Assembly: GCA_030424595.1 (NCBI GenBank)
Contig: JAUHWG010000030.1
Location: 62,001 to 126,000, forward strand
Length of the DNA: 64,000 nucleotides
DNA from: Polyangia bacterium
GTDB lineage: Bacteria; Myxococcota_A; Polyangia; Nannocystales; Nannocystaceae
Direction: 5' to 3'
This document shows, piece after piece, positions 35,835 to 44,098 of this stretch. How positions within the stretch are numbered: position 1 is the first letter of the stretch; every line of letters starts with the position of its first letter. The position numbers and the translations under genes are program-made. The notes beneath the pieces are model-generated. The model was not told the origin of the DNA. It did no database searches and worked only from the letters and a program-made list of their open reading frames with translations.

Positions 35835-37204
35835 CTAGTCCTAAAATAAGCGCTGGTGTGAAACCGACCCCCAGTTCCGTGTAGAAGTGCGCTCACGCGG
35901 ACTTTTGCCGCCCGAGTGCTCGGGCGCGGGTGAAGGCTCACCTCCTGCTTGACGACGGGCGGAGCTCGGAGGCTGAAGGCGGGCGGGCGAGGGGCGACGA
36001 GGCGGGTCCCTCGCGGACGCGGGTCCTCCCATGCCACGTGCTCGCCACGGGTGAGGCTGAGGTGCTTGAAGAGACAGGTACGCGTGTCTCCGCGCGAGGC
36101 ACGGGTCCTCCCGCTGCGTCCCACCCGTCGCCCCTCGCTCGCCCGAGCGAGTCTGTCGGGGCTCCGCTGGACGCTCGGCGATCGTCTCGATCGAGAGAGT
36201 GACCCTTGGTACAGATCATATGAAGTCGGGAGCAGATCTGTAGGCGCTCCGCTTGCGGGTACGTGGATCGCTTGCTCGCGTCGGTCTTCGCTCGATACGT
36301 GCTCGTCGCGACTCTCGACGATGATGAGCAACGCGCATCGTCGGCCGACCTTCGGTCCGTGTCGAAGTCCAAGCGAGCGCGAGCCTCCGAGGCCCCAGTG
36401 AGAACACCGAGCGGGACAACTCGCGCGAGTCATCTCAAGGTCGACCGTCGGCGAGAACGGAGCCCACAGGCAAGCGCTCGACCGAAGTGCAAGAGCTTCG
36501 AGCCTCCGCCGGTAGAGTTGGTCGTCGAACCGGCTCCTGTGACCCCCTTCGCTGGGCTCACGCTCGCGGCTCGATCGATCGCCTCAAGCTCCGGCGCTCG
36601 ATCAACGGCCGCGTGAAGGTCTTCGAGAACAAGCGCGGCTACGACCGAAGCGACGCACGTCCTGAGCCACGTCTACAACCTCTTCCTCGGCGGCAGCTTC
36701 GTGCTCGGTGTTCTCACAGGCGTTTCGGAGGCTCTCGATCGCTCTGGCTTCGGTACGGACCGAAGCTCGACCGGCGATGCGCGTTGTTGCTCATCAGGAG
36801 CGCGAGAGACTCGACGAGCATGTGTCGAGAGAAGGGGTCTGCAACCACGAGTCCTCTACGCACCCGGTAGCGGAGCCCAGGACGACTTGCTCGGGCGAGC
36901 GAGGGGCGACGGATGGGACGCAGCGGGAGGACCCGTGCCTCGCGCGGAGACACGCGTACCCTGTCTCTTCAAGCAGATCAGCTCTACCCGTGGCGAGCAC
37001 GTGGCATGGGAGGACCCGCGTCCGCGAGGGACCCGCCTCGTCGCCCCTCGCCCGCCCGCCTACAGCCTCCGAGCTCCGCCCCTCGCCAAGCACGAGGTGA
37101 ACGCTCACCCACACGAATCCAGCGCGAAGCGCAAAACCCGTGTCACTGACGATTCTACGCGGGTTGTCTAGGACGCCTCACAGCAGCGCTTATTTCAGGG
37201 CTAG
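35835..37204. mobile_element. 1.37-kb foldback element with inverted repeats and CTAG ends
   Basis: Both ends carry an inverted repeat with the shared core AAATAAGCGCTG (left from 35839, right ending about 37200), and CTAG lies outside each (35835-35838, 37201-37204) as a likely 4-bp target duplication. The two arms (about 35835-36412 and 36703-37204) are inverted copies with small gaps. They include a perfect 75-bp match (35978-36052 with 36986-37060) and a perfect 15-bp match at the inner edge (36398-36412 with 36703-36717). The unique centre of about 290 bp contains NGRVKVFENKRGYDR and, one frame away, LSHVYNLFLGGSFVL, possibly the end of a transposase. No intact gene is seen. CTAG/YTAR targets are known for IS5-type elements; the assignment is tentative. 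Confidence 0.75.
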
Positions 37205-38148
37205 TGGGTCGCGCGGGCCTCGGTCGCGGGCTCCAAAAAATAGAGCGCGGCCGCGTCGGCCAGGAGCTCGACCATGGACCCATGGGGGAGGGCTGCGTTG
37301 TGGAGGAAGTCATGGCCGAAGGGGAAGCCGGTGACGACCGGGATCCCGAGGCCCTCGAGGCGCTCGACGACGACCGAGTGGGCGCTCGGGCTGCGGACCG
37401 CGCTCGACTCCGGCTCGGCGCAGCCGATGAGCTGACCGACGGCGATCCCCCGGACCCCGCGCAGGGCCCCCGCGCTCATGAGCTGGGTCAGGCAGCGGTC
37501 GATCCGGTAGGGGCGCTCGCCGATCTCCTCGATCGCGAGGATCGCCCCGCGCAGGTCGGGGAAGTAGGGGGTGCCGAGGAGCGAGCGCAGGACCTCGAGG
37601 TTGCCGCCGATGAGGCGCCCCTGGACCCGGCCGCCGTGGAGCACCGCGCCCTCCTCGGCGACGAGGGTGCGGGGCTCCTCACCGCGCAGCAGCTCCAGAA
37701 AATGATCGAGGTCCTCGTCGTCGAGGCCGCCCAGCTGGGTGATCACGGGGCCGTGGATCGACGCCATGTCGGCCTTGGTCAGGGCCCAGCACAGGAGCGC
37801 CGTGCAGTCCGAGAAGCCGACCAGGGTCTTGGGCGCCCGCCGCAGCCCGGCGGGGTCGAGGTGACCGAGGAGGCGGGTGATCCCGTAGCCGCCGCGGGCG
37901 GCGATGATCGCGTCGATCGACGGATCCGCGAGCGCCGCTTGGAGGGCCGCGAGGCGGGTCCGGTCGTCACCGGCGAAGTAGCCCTCTTCGGCCTCGAGGT
38001 TGGCCGCGAGCTCGATCTCGACGTCCGGCAGGCAGGCCTTGAGGCGGGCGAGGCCGGCGTCGAAGCGGTCGCGGGGGACGGGGCCGGAGGGGGCGGCGAT
38101 GTGGATCTTGGCGCCGCGGTGGAGCGCTGGTGGGCGGACGATGGTCAC
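37201..38148 (-). CDS. LD-carboxypeptidase (peptidase family S66)
   Basis: The 315-residue protein from GTG 38148 matches the S66 (LdcA/MccF) family. It has IAAPSG near the N-terminus, the Ser nucleophile in VGFSDCTALL (Ser113), Glu207/208 in LAIEEIGERPYRIDR and His279 in GFPFGHDFLHNAALPHG. It removes the terminal D-Ala from murein tetrapeptides in the cytoplasm during recycling; an MccF-like role is the alternative. No signal peptide is seen. The stop codon TAG is part of the CTAG at the border of the foldback element, so the element inserted exactly at the end of this gene. Its promoter faces secA across an 11-bp repeat. Confidence 0.85.
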   Translation of the reverse strand: MTIVRPPALHRGAKIHIAAPSGPVPRDRFDAGLARLKACLPDVEIELAANLEAEEGYFAGDDRTRLAALQAALADPSIDAIIAARGGYGITRLLGHLDPAGLRRAPKTLVGFSDCTALLCWALTKADMASIHGPVITQLGGLDDEDLDHFLELLRGEEPRTLVAEEGAVLHGGRVQGRLIGGNLEVLRSLLGTPYFPDLRGAILAIEEIGERPYRIDRCLTQLMSAGALRGVRGIAVGQLIGCAEPESSAVRSPSAHSVVVERLEGLGIPVVTGFPFGHDFLHNAALPHGSMVELLADAAALYFLEPATEARATH

Positions 38149-38269
38149 GAGGGGGCCTGCGCCTTCACCGCGGTCTGGCCGCAGCGCGGGCGCCTGCGAA
38201 GGCGGAAGGCGGAGGAGGCTCGGGTGATCATCGGCGAGCAACCTATCAGGGACGTGGGTCCTCGGCGAG

Positions 38270-38347
38270 TTCGGGAGGGGTTCGGGAGGGGTGCGGAGAG
38301 GACGCGGCGAGGGGCTGGCGAGGGGCTGGCGAGGGGCTGGCGAGGGA
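38270..38347. repeat. 11-bp tandem repeats between divergent ldcA-like gene and secA
   Basis: Two units TTCGGGAGGGG (38270-38291) are followed by a short break and then three perfect units GGCGAGGGGCT (38306-38338) plus a partial one (to 38347). The tract lies in the divergent promoter region, 122 bp from one start and 160 bp from the other. Confidence 0.75.
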
Positions 38348-38506
38348 GTGACGGGCGGTCGCGCAGGGCTCGACTCACAGCGGGGCCCCGTCAGCTCGGC
38401 GACAAAGAGTGATATTCCCGGCACTTCCAGCCCCTGCGGTGCGCGTGGACAGCCCTGCGCCCCCTGCGTACCCTTGCCGCGCCCGCCGTCCGGGCGGCAC
38501 TCGATC

Positions 38507-41500
38507 ATGTTCCAGTCCCTCATCAAGAAAGTCTTTGGCACCAAGCACGGCCGGCAGATGAAGCGGCTACAGCCGCTCGTCAACCAAATCGGCGGTCTCG
38601 AGCCGAAGCTCAAGGCGCTCAGCGATGCGGAGCTGCAGGGCCAGACGGCGCGCTTCCGCGAGCGTCTGAGCAACGGCGAGCCGCTCGACGACATCCTCCC
38701 GGACGCCTTCGCGACGGTCCGCGAGGCCGGCCGCCGCGTCCTCGGGATGCGCCACTACGACGTCCAGATCATCGGCGGCATCGCCATGCACCGGGGGATG
38801 ATCTGCGAGATGCGGACCGGTGAGGGCAAGACCCTCTCGGCGACCACCGCCCTCTATCTCAACACCCTCGGGGGCCGCGGCGCCCACCTGATCACGGTCA
38901 ACGACTACCTCGCCAGCCGCGACGCCGAGTGGATGGGCCAGATCTACCGCTTCCTCGGGATGAGCGTCGGCACGATCGTCAACGGCATGTTCCACACGGA
39001 GCGCCAGCGGTCCTACCGCTGCGACATCACCTACGGGACCAACAACGAGTTCGGCTTCGACTATCTCCGCGACAACATGAAGGAGACGATCGAGAAGTAC
39101 GTCCAGCGCGAGCTGAACTTCGCGATCGTCGATGAGGTCGACTCGATCTTGATCGACGAGGCCCGAACGCCGCTCATCATCAGCGGCCAGGCCGACTCGC
39201 CGCCCGACTCCTACATCAAGATCAACAAGATCATCCCGTCGCTGCGCCGCGACCTCGACTACGTCGTCGACGAGAAGGCGCGCTCGGCTCAGCTCACCGA
39301 CTCCGGCGTCGACCGGGTCGAGAAGCTGATCGGCTGCGGCAACCTCTACGCCCCCGAGAACAACGAGATCCTCCACCACGTGAACCAGGCCCTGCGGGCG
39401 CACGTGATGTACAAGAAGGACGTCAACTACCTCGTCATCGACGGCGAGGTCGTGATCATCGACGAGTTCACCGGGCGGAAGATGGAGGGGCGTCGCTGGA
39501 GCGACGGGCTCCACCAGGCGATCGAGGCCAAGGAGGGGGTCGACATCCAGCCGGAGTCGCAGACCCTGGCGACGATCACCTATCAGAACTACTTCCGGAT
39601 GTACCGCAAGCTCTCCGGGATGACCGGCACGGCGGACACCGAGGCCGAGGAGTTCAAGAAGATCTACGACCTCGGCGTGATCGTCATCCCGCCGAACCGG
39701 ACCATCGTCCGCGACGACCAGGACGACCTCGTCTACAAGAACGAGCGCGGCAAGTTCCGCGCGGTCGTCGAGGAGATCCGCAGGGCCCACGAGAAGGGCC
39801 AGCCGGTGCTCGTCGGCACCGTCTCGGTCGAGAAGTCGCAGGTCATCCACCAGCTCCTCGAGCGCAACAACATCCCGCACCAGGTGCTCAACGCCAAGCA
39901 GCACGCGAGCGAGGCCTTCGTCGTCGCCCAGGCCGGGCGCAAGCACGCGGTCACGGTCTCGACCAACATGGCCGGTCGCGGCACCGACATCATCCTCGGC
40001 GGCAACGCGGAGATGATGGCGAAGGTCCACTACGACCCCGACAAGGAGCCCGAGGCCTTCGAGAAGCTGCACCAGACCCTCAAGGTCCAGTGCGAGGCCG
40101 AGGCCGAGGAGGTCAAGGCGCTGGGCGGTCTCTACGTCGTCGGCACCGAGCGCCACGAGAGCCGCCGGATCGACAACCAGCTCCGCGGCCGCGCCGGTCG
40201 TCAGGGCGATCCGGGCGCCTCCCGCTTCTACCTGTCCCTCGAGGACGATCTGATGCGGATCTTCCAGGCCGACCGGATCTCCGGGCTGATGGAGCGCCTG
40301 GGCATGGAGGAGGACGTGCCGATCGAGGCGCCAATGGTCAACCGGGCGATCGCCCAGGCCCAGCAGCGCGTCGAGGCGATGCACTTCGACACGCGCAAGA
40401 ACCTCTTCGAGTACGACAACGTCATGAACGACCAGCGCAAGGCGATCTACGCCCTGCGCAAGCAGATCCTGGAGGGTCGTTACCAGCCGGAGATCCTCGA
40501 CGAGCAGACCCGCGAGGAGATGGCCGACAAGCTCGCGCCGCCGCCCGAGGTCTCCGGGCCGCACACGATCGCCTCGCTGACCGAGACCGTCCTGCCGAAG
40601 GTCACGCAGATCTTCGACAATCACTGCCGCGCCCTCCTGGTCGCCGCCGGCCTCGACACCGACGACAACGCCGACGGCCAGGTGCCCTTCCCGCCCGGCG
40701 GGATCGACCCGGAGAAGCTGACGCACGAGCTCTACCGCCACTACGGGGCGATGGCGGACCTCGTCGAGGTCCGCGCCGATCGGGAGCAGAGCCTCGCCGC
40801 GGCGGCCGACGTCGTCGCCCGCTCGCTCATCCAGCAGCGCGAGCGGATCCACGATCTCGCCTACAAGAAGGTCGAGGAGCTGGTCTTCCAGATCTGCCCC
40901 GACAACGTCCACCCCGACGAGTGGGACCTGCCCGCGCTCGAAGAGGGGATCATCAAGTTCTTCCGGATGAAGGTCGACCTCACCGAGGTCGAGGACAGCA
41001 TCGACAAGCTCGTCGAGCGGGTCTGGAAGCAGGTCGAGGTCGGCCTCGCGGACAAGGAGAAGGAGTTCGGCCTCTACACCTTCCTCTTCTATGTTCGTCA
41101 GTTCTACCTGGCCGAGATCGACGGCCAGTGGATCGCCCACCTCAAGAACATCGAGCACCTCCGCACCGGCATCGGCCTGGTCGGCTACGCGACCCGCGAT
41201 CCGAAGAACGAGTACAAGATCCGCGGCTTCAACCTCTTCAAGGACATGTGGGAGGGGATCGAGCACACCGTGCTCGACAAGGTCCTCGGCATGCGCCTGA
41301 CCGCCGAGCAGCAGCGCCAGGCGGAGGAGGGCGCCGAGTACGAGACCGCGGTCACCCGCGCCAACTCCGACCGTCGCGCGGCGCGGGCCGCTGGCGGGGG
41401 CCGGAGGCAGGCGGCGTCGCAGGAGCAGCTCTCACGGCTCCAGGACGCCGCGAGGCAGGCGATGTCGAAGCTCGCGCAGACCGGCGCGACGCCGGTCGGC

Positions 41501-41659
41501 GAGGGGACGGCGTCGCCGACGGCCGCGTCCTCGTCCTCATCCTCCGCTGACGAGGGCGGCTCCCGTCGCCGCCGCCGCGGGCCCAAGGTCGGCAAGAACG
41601 ACCCCTGCCCCTGCGGCTCCGGCAAGCTCTACCGCCGCTGTCACGGCAAGGAGGGCTGA
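38507..41659 (+). CDS. secA: preprotein translocase ATPase SecA
   Basis: The 1050-residue protein has all SecA landmarks: Walker A MRTGEGKT (102-109), TVNDYLASRDAEWM, DEVDSILIDEARTPLIISG, TGTADTEAEEFKKIYDL, VSTNMAGRGTDIILGGN, and RGRAGRQGDPGASRFYLSLED. The scaffold and wing regions follow, then a linker rich in Ala/Ser and a C-terminal zinc site CPCGSGKLYRRCHG (Cys1034, Cys1036, Cys1045, His1046). It drives proteins through SecYEG with ATP, on the cytoplasmic side of the membrane. It is longer than E. coli SecA (about 900), as usual for this group, with extra sequence between residues 650 and 800. A strong hairpin terminator follows. The true start is ATG 38507, not the longer frame from 38291. 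Confidence 0.98.
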   Translation: MFQSLIKKVFGTKHGRQMKRLQPLVNQIGGLEPKLKALSDAELQGQTARFRERLSNGEPLDDILPDAFATVREAGRRVLGMRHYDVQIIGGIAMHRGMICEMRTGEGKTLSATTALYLNTLGGRGAHLITVNDYLASRDAEWMGQIYRFLGMSVGTIVNGMFHTERQRSYRCDITYGTNNEFGFDYLRDNMKETIEKYVQRELNFAIVDEVDSILIDEARTPLIISGQADSPPDSYIKINKIIPSLRRDLDYVVDEKARSAQLTDSGVDRVEKLIGCGNLYAPENNEILHHVNQALRAHVMYKKDVNYLVIDGEVVIIDEFTGRKMEGRRWSDGLHQAIEAKEGVDIQPESQTLATITYQNYFRMYRKLSGMTGTADTEAEEFKKIYDLGVIVIPPNRTIVRDDQDDLVYKNERGKFRAVVEEIRRAHEKGQPVLVGTVSVEKSQVIHQLLERNNIPHQVLNAKQHASEAFVVAQAGRKHAVTVSTNMAGRGTDIILGGNAEMMAKVHYDPDKEPEAFEKLHQTLKVQCEAEAEEVKALGGLYVVGTERHESRRIDNQLRGRAGRQGDPGASRFYLSLEDDLMRIFQADRISGLMERLGMEEDVPIEAPMVNRAIAQAQQRVEAMHFDTRKNLFEYDNVMNDQRKAIYALRKQILEGRYQPEILDEQTREEMADKLAPPPEVSGPHTIASLTETVLPKVTQIFDNHCRALLVAAGLDTDDNADGQVPFPPGGIDPEKLTHELYRHYGAMADLVEVRADREQSLAAAADVVARSLIQQRERIHDLAYKKVEELVFQICPDNVHPDEWDLPALEEGIIKFFRMKVDLTEVEDSIDKLVERVWKQVEVGLADKEKEFGLYTFLFYVRQFYLAEIDGQWIAHLKNIEHLRTGIGLVGYATRDPKNEYKIRGFNLFKDMWEGIEHTVLDKVLGMRLTAEQQRQAEEGAEYETAVTRANSDRRAARAAGGGRRQAASQEQLSRLQDAARQAMSKLAQTGATPVGEGTASPTAASSSSSSADEGGSRRRRRGPKVGKNDPCPCGSGKLYRRCHGKEG

Positions 41660-41685
41660 GCCCAATAGATCGGGTTCGCCCGAGA

Positions 41686-41727
41686 AGAGGGCTGTCGCGC
41701 TTCCGCGAGAGCCCTCTCCTCTTTGGT
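41686..41727 (+). terminator. intrinsic terminator of secA
   Basis: AGAGGGCT and TCGCG pair with CGCGA and AGCCCTCT across a CTTC loop (41686-41717), with one G-G mismatch. The tail CCTCTTTGG follows. The hairpin begins 27 bp after the secA stop. Confidence 0.75.
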
Positions 41728-41733
41728 TCATCG

Positions 41734-41824
41734 CAGGTCGACGGGGCAGGTCGACGAGGCAGGTCGACGGGGCAGGTCGACGGGGCAGGTCGACGGGGCA
41801 GGTCGACGGGGCAGGTCGACGGGG
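41734..41824. repeat. 13-bp tandem repeat, seven units
   Basis: Seven units of CAGGTCGACGGGG (the second reads CAGGTCGACGAGG) lie directly after the secA terminator. From 41825 to the ruvX start at 42124 no gene or further repeat is seen. Confidence 0.9.
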
Positions 41825-42099
41825 CATCGCCAAGTTGTGGTGGGCCGGGGCGTTGGTCCGATCGGGGGCGATGTATGGGTCTCGCGGGAGGTGCGCGACC
41901 GCGCCTCGTGAGGTCGCTCGCCGCTTTGAGAAGCAAGACTCGGGCCCCGGCGGTCGCGGGAACGCCGGTGAATTCAGGGCTGCCTGGCGCCTGTGTCGGC
42001 TCCTCGCGGGCGAGGGCGTCGCGCTCGCCGGGACGGTCCTAGGACGGTCCTAGGGCCGATGTCCCGGGGAGGGAATGGAACCTGGGGCGGTGGGCGTAC

Positions 42100-42111
42100 G
42101 CGTGATAGCCT
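42100..42111 (+). promoter_or_regulatory. GCGTGATAGCCT element before ruvX
   Basis: The same 12 bases occur before the PEGA gene at 47908-47919. Here the element ends 12 nt before the ATG, there 9 nt. GATAGC/TATAGC-like words in this position would fit a -10 box with a very short leader. No Shine-Dalgarno site is visible in either case. Confidence 0.4.
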
Positions 42112-42123
42112 CCGACCCGTCCT

Positions 42124-42569
42124 ATGCGCGCACTCGGCCTCGACGTCGGCTCCAAGACCATCGGCGTCGCGGTGAGCGACCCCGACCAGCTCATCGCCAG
42201 CGCCCGCGAGACCATCCGTCGCCAGGGCAACAAGGTCGACATCGCCACTGTCGCGGCGATGGTGCGCGCGGAGGAGGTCGGCGAGGTGGTCGTCGGCATG
42301 CCCCTCGAGCTCGACGGCGCCGTCGGACCCCGCGCCCGTCGGGTCCAGCGCTTCATCGGCCTCCTCGAGGACGCGATCGCCCAGGCCGGGGAGGCTCCGG
42401 GTCAGGCCCCCGTCACCGTCCTGACCTGGGACGAGCGCTTCTCGACCGCCGCCGCCGAGCGGACGTTGCTCGCGGCCGACGTCTCCCGGGCCAAACGCAA
42501 GCAGCACATCGACGCCCTCGCGGCGCAGCACATCCTCCAGGGCTGGCTCGACAGCCGCGGGAGGGCGCC

Positions 42570-42573
<4 letters not shown>
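42124..42573 (+). CDS. ruvX: RuvX/YqgF Holliday junction resolvase-like nuclease
   Basis: The 149-residue protein has the RNase H fold signature LGLDVGSKTIGVAVSDP at the N-terminus (catalytic Asp7), then VVGMPLELDGAVGPRARRV and the C-terminal acidic site TWDERFSTAAAE. Family members act on 16S rRNA 5' processing and/or Holliday junctions. Its stop overlaps the GTG of mltG (42570-42573), a conserved gene pair in many bacteria. Confidence 0.93.
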
Positions 42574-43736
<1,163 letters not shown>

Positions 43737-44098
43737 CAGCCCGCGGCAGACGTCCCGGGCGCGCTCTCCGGTCCTCGTCGTCCGCCCAGCCCCGCTGAGA
43801 CCCGCGGTAGAGCCCAGTGCAGCGGTGTCTCGTCGGAGCCGCGTGGGCCGACGAGCGCGGCGCGAGAGCATACGGGGCTCTCGCCTCGGTACGTTCGCCG
43901 ATGACCAGGCTGTGCGCGCGCGCCCGCGACGGCCGCGAGGCCCCGCAGAGCCTCGCCATAGAGGCTGTCATGGGGCCGCCGAGGGTGGCTGCGCGGGTTT
44001 CCGAGGCGGGCATCTTCGAGCCTGGCGCGTTTCGGCGGGGCGCAGGCCGTACGCTCGTCTAGCCCGCACCGGCGGCGAAGGGGAGGTACTCTCGCGCC
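43737..44098. other. intergenic gap with RBS for the hybrid kinase
   Basis: No gene is supported in these 362 bp. AAGGGGAGG at 44078-44086 precedes the ATG at 44099 by 12 nt. A TACG/TAGCCC-like region before it could hold the promoter. Confidence 0.35.

Noticed and set aside
31578..35849. A very long plus-strand open frame (over 1400 codons) opposite the VIT/VWA gene
   Set aside because: It is an antisense shadow made by high third-position GC. The minus-strand frame has clear domains and a lipoprotein signal; the plus frame is Gly/Ala/Val/Asp/Arg-rich without domains.
36701..37171. Several open frames inside the foldback element
   Set aside because: They are Arg/Ser-rich, overlap in all frames and mirror each other between the arms; none has a start site or motif that supports a gene.
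38567..41266. A 900-codon minus-strand frame opposite secA
   Set aside because: SecA on the plus strand is certain; the antisense frame is rich in Asp/Val/Leu and has no recognised motif.
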